Shown here: piece by piece, positions 7,871 to 15,555 of the stretch
Layout of the letters: the number at the start of each line of letters is the position of its first letter
Position numbering within the stretch: position 1 is the first letter of the stretch
NCBI RefSeq assembly: GCF_014041935.1
Contig: NZ_CP059491.1
Coordinates: forward strand, 3,410,001-3,474,000
From: Gordonia jinghuaiqii
Lineage (GTDB): Bacteria > Actinomycetota > Actinomycetes > Mycobacteriales > Mycobacteriaceae
Length of the DNA stretch: 64,000 bases
Direction: 5' to 3'
Program-made: the position numbers and the translations under genes
Notes under the pieces: model-generated
Told to the model about the DNA's origin: nothing
Seen by the model: only the letters and a program-made list of their open reading frames with translations
Database searches by the model: none

Positions 7871-7943
7871 CTCCCCCAACTGGACTCGAACCAGTAACCG
7901 TTCGATTAACAGTCGAATGCTCTGCCAATTGAGCTATGGGGGA
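7871..7943 (-). tRNA. tRNA-Asn (anticodon GTT)
   Basis: A 73-base cloverleaf on the minus strand: acceptor arm TCCCCCA/TGGGGGA, D-arm with AGCTCAATTGGC, anticodon loop with GTT, T-arm with GGTTCGAGTCC, discriminator G. CCA is not encoded (CAG follows). Its 3' half is the attachment site of the element at 5318-7894. The gene is intact, as the rebuilt end of an integration should be. Confidence 0.95.
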
Positions 7944-8043
7944 TTGCTCCGGTCCCGTCGACACCCTCGGGTGCGTCACCAGGACCGAGAACAGACTTTA
8001 GCGCACGGTGCCTCCACAGGACAAAACGCACGGTCAGCGCCAC

Positions 8044-8092
8044 AAGGATGCGGCAGTTGAGTCCGGTATCCGGACCACAATGCCGCATCCTT
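8044..8092. terminator. Long hairpin beyond the permease operon
   Basis: Arms of 12 bp (8044-8055 with 8081-8092) enclose a second perfect 6-bp stem (8061-8066 with 8070-8075). It starts seven bases after the permease stop codon on the minus strand. No clear T-tract follows, so it may be a terminator or a 3'-end stabilising structure. Confidence 0.5.
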
Positions 8093-8098
8093 ACCCGC

Positions 8099-9697
8099 TC
8101 AGTGACCGGCCACCACCTCCGCCTCGTCGACCTCTACCGGTGTCCGCGCTCCCGGCAGGAACCAGTAGGCGAAGCACACCACAGCGAAGAACAGGTAGCC
8201 GAGCGCCACCTCGGGTGCGGCGGCCCAGGCCACCTCGGGTGCGTGGACCAGGCCGATGAACGACAGCGCTGCACCCACCAGCGCGGCGATCGCCGCGAAG
8301 TGGAACTTCTTCTCCAGGATGAACGTCACGATCGTGCCCAGGATCAGGCCGACGAGTACCGCACCCTCACCCAGCGTCTTGAGGCCCTCATAGATCACGC
8401 CCGCACCGTTGAGCGCGTCCATACCGACCTCGTCGGCGGTCGTGCCGGCTGCCGCCAGCGCGTTGTCGATGAGTCCACGTCCCCACTCGGCCAGGTTCGG
8501 CAGCAGCGCGGCGACCACCGCGACCGCGTGCAGGCGCGGCACCGCCTGGAATGCCTGCGCACCGATCAGCAGACCGATGAACAGCAGGATCGGCACGATT
8601 GCGGGAACCGGTAGCAGTGCGTTGAGCACACCGAACATGCCCAGGAAACACAGCAGCCCGATCGCGACGCCACTCGCCAGCGAGTAGCTCGCCCGTCCGC
8701 CTGCGTCCTTCCAGCCGGGATGCCCGATGTAGACAGCCGGCGGGAACGGCGAACCGAACGCGGCACCGACGCAGGCGCCGGCACCGTCGGCCAGCAGTAC
8801 GCTGCGCAGGTTGTAGTTGTCCCCCGCCGCGGCGGCGCTCTCCACGTTGCTCATCGCCTCGGTGAAGTTGTAGACGCCCAGCGGGATCGCGGTCCCCAGC
8901 AATGGCGCCAGGTCGCCGAGCCCGTTGAACAACAGGTCGAAGCGTTGGTCGGGAATGCCGATGGCGACGTTCTCGACGGCCGAGGTCAGGTCGGGCACCG
9001 ACATGAAACCGCCCGCCCAGCCGATCGCCGTGCCCACGAGCAGTGCAGCCAAGCCGACCGGGATGTTGCCGGGCAGCTTCACGTCGGTGAAGAACCCGAT
9101 CAGGATGATTGCCAGAACCGGCAGACCGATCCAGGCGGCCTCCCACATCTGCGCGGCCGGACGCATCGAGATGAACGTGATCGAGATACCGGCCAGGGTG
9201 CCGAGCATCGCCGCGCGCGGCGTCAGCTTGCGCACATAGGGTCCCACGAACGCACCGATCATCACGATCACGCCGATCATGAACGCCCACGCCAAACCGG
9301 CCTGCCACGCCTGGATCGCGTCCTGGGTGTTCAGATACACCGGCAGCATCACGACGAACACCACGATGAACATGTGCGGCACGCTCGGCCCGTAGGGCAG
9401 GGCTGTCACATCGTCGCGTCCCTCACGCGCGGCGAGGCGTCGAGCCAGGAACGTGTAGTACAGATTGCCCAGGATCAGCGCGACGCCGAGCGCCGGCAGG
9501 ACGGTCCCGAGGACGTTGTCGGAGCTGAGCCCCACAACGCCGATCATCAAGCCGGTCAACGTCAGAACGTTGACCAGGATGTTGAAACCCAGCCCGAAGA
9601 ACGCGTTGGTGTCCCCCCGCGTCCACCAAGCGATCTTCGGTGACCTCGTGGGCACCGGCGGGTCTGCGGGTGGTGCTGGATCGGTGGTGGCGCTCAT
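8099..9697 (-). CDS. NCS2-like xanthine/uracil-type permease
   Basis: A 532-residue integral membrane protein with about 12-14 hydrophobic segments, preceded by GGAGGA four bases before the ATG. A polar N-terminus, T-A-L-P-Y-G-P-S-V-P near residue 100, and the charged segment with N-F-T-E-A-M-S-N-V-E-S match the transport-site region of NCS2/AzgA-like permeases. It is the last gene of a same-strand set after a BiuH-like hydrolase, an AtzF-like hydrolase and a GntR regulator. The context suggests uptake of a ureide-type nitrogen compound such as biuret or a pyrimidine; the substrate is inferred, not shown. Confidence 0.75.
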   Translation of the reverse strand: MSATTDPAPPADPPVPTRSPKIAWWTRGDTNAFFGLGFNILVNVLTLTGLMIGVVGLSSDNVLGTVLPALGVALILGNLYYTFLARRLAAREGRDDVTALPYGPSVPHMFIVVFVVMLPVYLNTQDAIQAWQAGLAWAFMIGVIVMIGAFVGPYVRKLTPRAAMLGTLAGISITFISMRPAAQMWEAAWIGLPVLAIILIGFFTDVKLPGNIPVGLAALLVGTAIGWAGGFMSVPDLTSAVENVAIGIPDQRFDLLFNGLGDLAPLLGTAIPLGVYNFTEAMSNVESAAAAGDNYNLRSVLLADGAGACVGAAFGSPFPPAVYIGHPGWKDAGGRASYSLASGVAIGLLCFLGMFGVLNALLPVPAIVPILLFIGLLIGAQAFQAVPRLHAVAVVAALLPNLAEWGRGLIDNALAAAGTTADEVGMDALNGAGVIYEGLKTLGEGAVLVGLILGTIVTFILEKKFHFAAIAALVGAALSFIGLVHAPEVAWAAAPEVALGYLFFAVVCFAYWFLPGARTPVEVDEAEVVAGH

Positions 9698-9786
9698 GAA
9701 TTCCTCCGGGATCGTGGGATGGGTCGGGGGTGAGACGCCGGTGTCTCGGTGAAGTTGTGTTGTGCCTCAGGGACCGGGTCGGTGCG

Positions 9787-10500
9787 TCACGCGGTGCCGG
9801 CGACGGGCTCTGCCGTCGTGGTTGCCCGTTCGTCCAGCAACGAGATGAGGGCAGCGGCGGGGGCCGTCCACCCGAAGATGCCGCCCTGCGCCGCGATCAT
9901 CTCCAGCCCGGCTCGCTGGAACTCCGGGAAATACGAACCGACACAATCGGATACGACGACGCATTCGAAGCCGCGATCGTTGGCCTCACGGGTGGTCGTG
10001 TGCACGCACACCTCGGTGGTCACGCCGGTGACGAGGAGCTGTGTGATTGCATTGTCGGCGAGCGCTTTCGACAGTTCGGTCGCATAGAACGCACCCTTGC
10101 CGGGTTTGTCGATGACAACCTCGGTGTCCAGAGGGGCGAGTTCGTCGATGATGTCGTGCCCGTACTCGCCACGGATGAGGATGCGGCCGAAGGCACCGGG
10201 GTCACCGATCCGCTTCGACGGCGCACCACGGTTGCGCTTGGCCGGCGGACAATCCGAGAGATCAGGGAGGTGACCTTCCCGCGTGTGGATGACGAGCATC
10301 CCGGCCGCACGTGCGGCGGCGAGGAGGTTCCCCAGCGGTTCGACGACGCGCTGCAGTTGCGCGACGTCGTTGCCGAGGGTTTCACCGAAACCCCCGGGCA
10401 GCAGAAAGTCTCGCTGCATGTCGATGATGATCAGGGCCGTGTGGTCCAGGTCGAGTTGGATCGGTCCGGGTAGTGCGTCGAGCGTGACGGGTTCGGACAT
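9787..10500 (-). CDS. biuH: Cysteine hydrolase, biuret amidohydrolase-like (isochorismatase family)
   Basis: A 237-residue isochorismatase-fold hydrolase with an intact triad: Asp27 (I-I-D-M-Q-R-D-F), Lys135 (D-K-P-G-K-G-A-F) and Cys165 (T-T-E-V-C-V-H-T-T). The segments R-E-G-H-x-P-D-L, G-R-I-L-I-R-G-E and A-N-D-R-G-F-E-C resemble characterised biuret hydrolases, which convert biuret to allophanate and ammonia. The related ureidoacrylate and N-carbamoylsarcosine hydrolases share the fold. Its neighbour at 10531 is an AtzF-like allophanate hydrolase, the next enzyme of that pathway, which strengthens the biuret call. Cytoplasmic; nitrogen scavenging is the probable role. Confidence 0.7.
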   Translation of the reverse strand: MSEPVTLDALPGPIQLDLDHTALIIIDMQRDFLLPGGFGETLGNDVAQLQRVVEPLGNLLAAARAAGMLVIHTREGHLPDLSDCPPAKRNRGAPSKRIGDPGAFGRILIRGEYGHDIIDELAPLDTEVVIDKPGKGAFYATELSKALADNAITQLLVTGVTTEVCVHTTTREANDRGFECVVVSDCVGSYFPEFQRAGLEMIAAQGGIFGWTAPAAALISLLDERATTTAEPVAGTA

Positions 10501-10530
10501 CGCGAGCCTTCCGGGGTTCGGGACGGACTG

Positions 10531-11958
10531 TCAGAGGGGTCGGAACGGGATCGAGGCGGGACTGGAAGTCGCTGCGGTGGCGGGCACCCGGTCTCGCGGC
10601 TCGTCGAGCAGGGCAGCCGCCAGATGGAGGACGGTGTCGTCGGTGAGCGCCGCACCGAGCAGCATCGCGCTGTGCGGTCGTCCGTCGGAGGTGACACCCT
10701 GCGGAACGGCCACCCCGGTGAGGTCCAGCAGATTTCCGAAGTGCGTGTAGTGACCCAGCATCGTGTTGGTGAGGATGGGTTGCGTCAGGACCTCGTCGAC
10801 GGTGAAGGTCCGGCCGATGGTGGGCACCACCAGGACATCCATCCGTGTCCACAGCCGGCCGACCTCGGCCCGAAGTTCCTGCAGTCGCTGGAGTGCGGCG
10901 AAAGCATCGACCGCCGTGTACCTTTCACCACCGCGCAGGATGTCACGAACCACCGGATGGATCTCCTCCGGTTTCTCGGCGAGGAAGTCACCGAATTCGA
11001 CGAGGCGCTCGGCGACCCAGGGGCCTGAGTACAAGAGTTCGCCGGCGGCGAGGAACGGCGCGAGAGACACCTCGACGATCTCCACTCCGCTGGGTAAGAC
11101 CAGGTGCGACAACCGGTTCCGGAACGCGAGGTGCGCCTCGCGCATGGCGTCGTCGCCGAAGAACTCGAGTTCGGTGATCGGCGGGAGGCCGATGGTGACG
11201 GTGCCGCCGCCGAAGCGGGGACCCCGGTCGCGCGACCATGCGTCGGCGTCGTCGCGGCCGATCATCACGTCCATGATCCGGTCCATGTCCTCGACGGTCG
11301 AGGTCATCGCGGTGACGCAGTCCAGGGATTTACAGGCGGGCACCAGGCCCACCGTGCTGATCAGTCCCCGTGACGGCTTGTAGCCGATGACCCCGTTGAG
11401 CGCGGCCGGAACCCGTCCCGATCCGGCCGTGTCGGTGGCCACCGCGAACGGTACGTCTCCGTGGGCCACCGCGAGCGCCGACCCCGAACTCGAACCGCCG
11501 GAGATCACGTCGTTGCCGTAGACGCTCCGCGGCATCGTGTAGGGCGTGCGCGTCCCGTTCAGGCCGGTGGCGAACTGATCGAGATTGGTCTTGCCGACGT
11601 AGTGCGCCCCGGCGTCGAGCAGTCGTTGCACCACCGGGGCGGTGGTCTCGGGCACGTAGGCGTAGCCCGGACACGACAGCGTGGTCGGGACACCTGCCAC
11701 GTCGATGGAGTCCTTGACCCCGAAGGGCACGCCGTAGAGCGGCAGATCACGCGCGCCGGGTCGCCTCTCGAGGTCGGCGGCCGCGTCGATCAGTTCGTTC
11801 CGCGGGACCGTCGACAACCAGGTGCCGTCGTCACCTCGGGCGTCGATGGCGTCGAGCACCATGCGTGCGGTCCGGGTCGGCGAACCACTTCCGTGCAGGT
11901 GAGAGTCGAGGAGTTCGGCGACCGTGGGTCCCGTCGTCGGCCCGGCAGAGAATGTCAT
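10531..11958 (-). CDS. atzF: Amidase, allophanate hydrolase-like (AtzF type)
   Basis: A 475-residue amidase-signature enzyme. The Ser-cisSer-Lys set is visible: Lys82 (G-V-K-D-S-I-D-V-A-G), the G-G-S-S-S-G-S motif near 154-160, and Ser180 (D-T-A-G-S-G-R-V-P-A). D-Q-F-A-T-G-L-N-G-T-R-T-P-Y and P-A-C-K-S-L-D-C-V match allophanate hydrolases more closely than general amidases. Such enzymes split allophanate to carbon dioxide and ammonia. AtzF proteins of about 600 residues have an extra C-terminal domain; here the chain ends after the amidase domain and a short tail, so that domain is missing. It is coupled to the BiuH-like gene 30 bases downstream. Confidence 0.75.
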   Translation of the reverse strand: MTFSAGPTTGPTVAELLDSHLHGSGSPTRTARMVLDAIDARGDDGTWLSTVPRNELIDAAADLERRPGARDLPLYGVPFGVKDSIDVAGVPTTLSCPGYAYVPETTAPVVQRLLDAGAHYVGKTNLDQFATGLNGTRTPYTMPRSVYGNDVISGGSSSGSALAVAHGDVPFAVATDTAGSGRVPAALNGVIGYKPSRGLISTVGLVPACKSLDCVTAMTSTVEDMDRIMDVMIGRDDADAWSRDRGPRFGGGTVTIGLPPITELEFFGDDAMREAHLAFRNRLSHLVLPSGVEIVEVSLAPFLAAGELLYSGPWVAERLVEFGDFLAEKPEEIHPVVRDILRGGERYTAVDAFAALQRLQELRAEVGRLWTRMDVLVVPTIGRTFTVDEVLTQPILTNTMLGHYTHFGNLLDLTGVAVPQGVTSDGRPHSAMLLGAALTDDTVLHLAAALLDEPRDRVPATAATSSPASIPFRPL

Positions 11959-12052
11959 ACCGTCGATTGTCGACAGAATGATGGCGTCTGAGGAACGGCT
12001 CTGTGTCGTTTGTGTTAGCTCGTCGCCGTGTCAGCTCGTCTGCGCCAGTTGA

Positions 12053-12754
12053 TCACCGATGCGTGTGTCCAGAGGCGTCACCGGTACTGGCGGACACGAG
12101 TCCCAGGTAGTGGAGGTGCCCGTGATCGCGCAGCGCAGCGATCACCGCCTCGGAGTCGTTGCGTTCGAGGGCGTCGAGGATCGCCTGATGCCGGGTGACC
12201 CCGTCGGCCGGTCCGTGATGGTCGGCCGATTCCGTGCGGAGATTGACCGCCATCGGCAGTTGCAGCTTGAGGAGGATCGGTTCGAGGGTGATGTCGAGCT
12301 GGCGGTTCCCCGCCAGCGAGACCACCGCCGCGTGGAATCGACGATGAGCGTCATCGCGGGCGAGATCGTCTGCCGCGCGGCGCATTGCGTCGATCGCCGC
12401 GCGCACCGGCGCGAGCTGGGTGTCCGGGTCGGTCAGTGGCAACGCGGCTTCGACGGCATGCCGCTCCAGCACCTGCCGCAGTTCGAACAGTTGCAGGATG
12501 TCGGTCGGCGACCACTCGGCGACGCGGACACCGCGTCGGGGTTGATGTTCGACGAGCCCCTGCTGGGCCAGCAGTCGCAACGCCTCCCGCACCGGCGCCC
12601 GGCTGATGCCGAGGTCGGCGCACAACGTCTCCTCGACGATCTTCTGACCCGGTTCGAGCGCGCCGCTCAGAATGGCGTCACGGATTCGGCGGCCGGCGAC
12701 GTCCACCAGGCTCTCGGGCAGATCGTCACCAATCGACCCCTCCCCGACCGACAT
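12053..12754 (-). CDS. GntR-family (FadR subfamily) regulator
   Basis: A 233-residue protein: an N-terminal GntR winged helix (I-R-D-A-I-L-S-G-A-L-E-P-G, S-R-A-P-V-R-E-A-L-R-L-L-A, G-V-R-V-A-E-W) followed by an all-helical FCD effector domain (E-L-R-Q-V-L-E-R-H-A-V-E near residue 90, R-R-F-H-A-A-V, and a late H-Q-A-I-L-D-A-L-E-R-N-D). FCD regulators bind small carboxylates, often with a metal held by the Asp/His residues. It is first in the same-strand set with the amidase, cysteine hydrolase and permease, 94 bases before the amidase, and is the obvious regulator of ureide use. Confidence 0.85.
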   Translation of the reverse strand: MSVGEGSIGDDLPESLVDVAGRRIRDAILSGALEPGQKIVEETLCADLGISRAPVREALRLLAQQGLVEHQPRRGVRVAEWSPTDILQLFELRQVLERHAVEAALPLTDPDTQLAPVRAAIDAMRRAADDLARDDAHRRFHAAVVSLAGNRQLDITLEPILLKLQLPMAVNLRTESADHHGPADGVTRHQAILDALERNDSEAVIAALRDHGHLHYLGLVSASTGDASGHTHR

Positions 12755-12913
12755 CCTTGTCCCGCTCCGTTCCGCTTGTCCGATTTTGCGGCCAGTGTAG
12801 CCCGGAGGACTTCACGACGGTTCGGCTCACCTCGGCGTGCGGCCGCACGCCACGTTGCCTGCAGCGGTTGAGCTGCGGTGCGGTAATCTCCACCCGCGGA
12901 CTGATGTCTGCGC

Positions 12914-12987
12914 GGGGAGTTAGCTCAGTTGGTTAGAGCCGGCGACTCATAATCGCTTGGTCGCGGGTTCAAGTCCCGCACTCCCCA
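12914..12987 (+). tRNA. tRNA with CAT anticodon, probably tRNA-Ile2 (otherwise elongator Met)
   Basis: A 74-base cloverleaf: acceptor GGGGAGT/ACTCCCC, D-arm GCTC/GAGC, anticodon stem GGCGA/TCGCT with loop CTCATAA, T-arm GCGGG/CCCGC, discriminator A, CCA not encoded. CAT can be Met or, when its C34 is converted to lysidine by TilS, Ile decoding AUA. The anticodon arm and variable region (including the G27-T43 wobble pair and TTGGTCGC) closely resemble E. coli tRNA-Ile2 as I remember it, and less so elongator tRNA-Met, so Ile2 is preferred. The tRNA call itself is certain, the identity is not. Confidence 0.9.
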
Positions 12988-13021
12988 CCGACGACGGCCG
13001 CGCCGTGTCGACAGCACTCCT

Positions 13022-13369
13022 GTCGACGCGGCACCAGTATCGGGTCTCACCCGAAATGGGTGTCAGACGCACCTCGTCACCGCCGGGGCGGTCGAACAAC
13101 CGGATGCCGTCACCGAGGAACACCGGAACGTAGAACACGAGCACCTCGTCGAGCATGCCGTGCTCGATCATCTGTCTCGCGACGTCGGCGCCGATGACGG
13201 TCACATACGATTCGCCCGCGCGCTCGGCGGCCAGCTCGACCGCCTGACGCAGGTCGGTGGCGAAGGTGACACCCTCGACCGGCTCGGCCGGCGGGTTGTG
13301 TGCGAGAACCACTGTCGGAGGGACAGACCCGGCCATTGCCGGAAACTCATCGCGCGCGGCGACGTACGC
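13022..13369 (-). pseudogene. Dihydrofolate reductase-family remnant, 5' truncated
   Basis: Directly beyond the dnaG stop, a minus-strand frame gives the C-terminal two thirds of a RibD-like DHFR fold: P-T-V-V-L-A-H-N-P-P, T-D-L-R-Q-A-V-E-L-A, the NADPH-binding V-T-V-I-G-A-D-V-A-R-Q, L-D-E-V-L-V-F-Y-V-P-V-F-L-G-D-G-I-R-L-F. The first 60-70 residues are missing, no start codon fits, and the frame runs on through a non-homologous tail into the tRNA at 12914-12987. It is a decayed relative of genes such as the one at 2796-3443. Confidence 0.7.
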
Positions 13370-13370
13370 G

Positions 13371-15296
13371 TCAGCCCGCGTCGACCGTCGGGTCCAGGGC
13401 CTGTTCCAGCAGGCTACGACGATAGGCCTCGAGTGCGACGAGGTCTCCGAACACGGCGTTGTAGCCGTCCGGGTCGTCGGCCGGGGCCATCCGCCGCAGC
13501 CGCGACTTGATGTCGGCGATCTGCGATCCCACCCACACCTCCTGCAGCCGCGCGAGCACGCTGGAGATGTACCGGGGAATGTTGTCCTCGTCGACGCGCA
13601 TCGACTCGACGGCGAGCTCGGTGACCAGGGGGTCGATGACCGGGTCGTCGACGGCGTTGCGCACCGCGTCAACCCACGCGGCACCGCCCATACCCGATGA
13701 CGTCCCGCCCAGTCCGGTCATGGCCTGCCGGACGATGGCATAGGCCGGTTCGTCGAAGCATTCGACGGGAAGCGAGTCGAAGACGGTTCCCGCGATCGCC
13801 GGATACTGCAGGGCGGCCTTGAGTGCCTCGCGCTGCGGCCAGAGCCGCGGATCGTTGGGCTGGGGCCGCGCCGAGGTGGGCGCCGACTCGGCTTCGGGAC
13901 GGTTGCGTGTGGAACCACGACGCGCGCCACGGCCCCCGGAGTCGCCCGCGCCCTGCGCCTTTCGGATTCGGGCGCCCTCCTCACGGACCCGGCCGAGGAC
14001 CTGGCCGACCTCTTCCCACCCCACCCAGCCGGCGAGCTGGCGGGCGTACTCGTCGCGCAGTGCGATGTCCTTGATGCGCGCGACGACGGGGACGGTGTCC
14101 CGCAACGCGTGCACGCGTCCCTCGGCGGTGTCGAGATCGTGTTCGGAGAGCAGCGCCTTGATCGCGAACTCGAACATCGGCACCCGGCGGGCGATGAGGT
14201 CGCGCACCGCGGCGTCGCCCTTGTCCTGCCGCAGCTCGCAGGGATCCATACCGTCGGGCGCGATCGCCACGAAGGTCTGCCCGGATATGCTCTGCTCACC
14301 TTCGAAGGCCTTGAGTGCGGCCGCTTTTCCGGCGTCGTCACCGTCGAAGGTGTAGATCACCTCGCCCCGGAAGTACGAGTCGTCCATGATCAGTCGCCGG
14401 ATCAGTGCCAGGTGATCCTCGCCGAAGGCCGTGCCACACGACGCCACGGCGGTGGTGACACCGGCCAGGTGCATGGCCATGACGTCGGTGTACCCCTCGA
14501 CGACCACCACCTGATGCCCCTTGGCGATGCTCTTCTTGGCGTGATCGAGACCGAACAGCACCTGAGATTTCTTGTACAACATGGTCTCTGGCGTGTTCAT
14601 GTACTTGCCGAGGTTGTCGTCGTCGTACAGTTTCCGGGCACCGAAGCCGATGATGTCGCCGCCGAGGTTGCGGATCGGCCACAGCAGTCGGCGATGGAAA
14701 CGGTCGATCGGCCCCTTGCGGCCCTGCTTCGACAACCCCGCCGCCTCGAGTTCGCTGAACTCGAACCCCTGCGACAGCAGCGCCTTTGTCATCGTGTCCC
14801 AGCCGGCGGGCGCGTAGCCGCAACCGAATCGGGCTGCGGCGGCGGCGTCGAAGTCGCGTTCGGTGAGGTAGTCGCGTGCGGCCTGCGCCTCCGGCGTCTG
14901 CAACGCGGCCGCGTAGAACTTGGCGGCGGCGGCGTTCGCGGCGACGAGCCGGGCGCGGGTGCCGCGGTCCCGCTTGATCGCGGTACCGCCGCCCTCGTAG
15001 TTGATCTGGTACCCGATGCGGTCGGCGAGCTGCTCGACGGCCTCGACGAAGCTGACGTGCTCCTGCTTCTGCAGGAAGCTGAAGACATCGCCACCCTCGC
15101 CGCAGCCGAAGCAGTGGAAGTGTCCGTGGTTGGGCCGGACGTGGAACGACGGCGACTTCTCGTCGTGGAACGGGCACAGTCCCTTCAGACTGTCCGCCCC
15201 GGCACGACGCAGTGCGACATAGTCGCCGACGATGTCCTCGATCATCGTCTGCTCACGGATCGCCGTGATGTCGCGATCGGGAATTCGGCCTGCCAC
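13371..15296 (-). CDS. dnaG: DNA primase
   Basis: A 641-residue primase that makes RNA primers for replication forks. The GTG at 15294-15296 gives the family start M-A-G-R-I-P-D; the upstream ATG at 15344 adds 16 unrelated residues. The zinc-binding CHC2 domain has Cys41, His44, Cys62 and Cys65. The RNA-polymerase core with A-P-x-G-W follows, then TOPRIM residues (V-V-V-V-E-G-Y-T-D-V-M, then Y-T-F-D-G-D-D-A-G near 270-345). The C-terminal helicase-binding domain begins after a low-complexity linker near 440-480. It is transcribed after dgt, as in mycobacteria. Confidence 0.97.
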   Translation of the reverse strand: MAGRIPDRDITAIREQTMIEDIVGDYVALRRAGADSLKGLCPFHDEKSPSFHVRPNHGHFHCFGCGEGGDVFSFLQKQEHVSFVEAVEQLADRIGYQINYEGGGTAIKRDRGTRARLVAANAAAAKFYAAALQTPEAQAARDYLTERDFDAAAAARFGCGYAPAGWDTMTKALLSQGFEFSELEAAGLSKQGRKGPIDRFHRRLLWPIRNLGGDIIGFGARKLYDDDNLGKYMNTPETMLYKKSQVLFGLDHAKKSIAKGHQVVVVEGYTDVMAMHLAGVTTAVASCGTAFGEDHLALIRRLIMDDSYFRGEVIYTFDGDDAGKAAALKAFEGEQSISGQTFVAIAPDGMDPCELRQDKGDAAVRDLIARRVPMFEFAIKALLSEHDLDTAEGRVHALRDTVPVVARIKDIALRDEYARQLAGWVGWEEVGQVLGRVREEGARIRKAQGAGDSGGRGARRGSTRNRPEAESAPTSARPQPNDPRLWPQREALKAALQYPAIAGTVFDSLPVECFDEPAYAIVRQAMTGLGGTSSGMGGAAWVDAVRNAVDDPVIDPLVTELAVESMRVDEDNIPRYISSVLARLQEVWVGSQIADIKSRLRRMAPADDPDGYNAVFGDLVALEAYRRSLLEQALDPTVDAG

Positions 15297-15393
15297 GCGT
15301 CCAGTGTAGTGACCTCCCGTCGCGGGGATGACCGGGCGCTTCACACACCCGGGACTACGGGCGTGGCACGACGCCTCGTCGGGCCCACACGCC

Positions 15394-15473
15394 GAAAACC
15401 GCCCCTGAAAACGACCCCGGAGCGCCCCGCCGATCGCACTATGTCGCCAACGTCACTGCGGAGGGCGGTTTTC
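15394..15473. repeat. Long-range inverted repeat between dgt and dnaG
   Basis: Eleven-base arms GAAAACCGCCC (15394-15404) and GGGCGGTTTTC (15463-15473) are perfectly complementary across a 58-base loop. It could form a hairpin in the dgt-dnaG intergenic transcript. No mobile-element coding capacity; function unknown. Confidence 0.5.
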
Positions 15474-15480
15474 AGTGCGG

Positions 15481-15555
15481 GCCGGATTCACCCGGGCCGG
15501 ATTCACGCGGGCCGGATTCACCCGGGCCGGATTCACCCGGGCCGGATTCACCCCA
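15481..15555. repeat. Five tandem copies of a 15-bp unit at the dgt 3' end
   Basis: The unit GCCGGATTCACCCGG occurs at 15481, 15496 (one base changed), 15511, 15526 and, with an altered end, 15541. The dgt stop codon lies in the rightmost copy (15548-15550), so the other four are downstream of dgt. Each copy carries the same TGA on the minus strand. Confidence 0.85.

Larger units (their letters stand above)
5318..7894. mobile_element. Decayed integrative element in tRNA-Asn
   Basis: About 2.5 kb bounded by a 23-bp direct repeat (5318-5340 and 7872-7894), the second copy inside an intact tRNA-Asn. It holds a broken serine recombinase (5551-5767), a PadR/HAAS pair, an unknown 214-residue protein and two intergenic stretches (5768-6029 and 6838-7106) in which I can support no gene. 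Parts, especially 5760-6840, look clearly AT-richer than the flanks. No tyrosine integrase or replication gene remains, so it is a remnant and not an active element. Serine recombinases do not usually target tRNA genes, so the original integrase was probably a lost tyrosine recombinase. Confidence 0.7.

Noticed and set aside
8019..8259. Plus-strand ORFs opposite the permease
   Set aside because: Arg/Pro-rich shadows typical of high-GC antisense frames without homology.
12947..13684. A 245-residue minus-strand ORF covering the dnaG 3' end, the DHFR remnant and the tRNA
   Set aside because: Its first 105 residues are a shadow of dnaG and its last 20 or so are antisense tRNA sequence; only the middle shows homology, so it is called as a pseudogene.
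15481..15555. CRISPR-like array
   Set aside because: The 15-bp units are directly adjacent with no spacers and no cas genes nearby; a simple tandem repeat.
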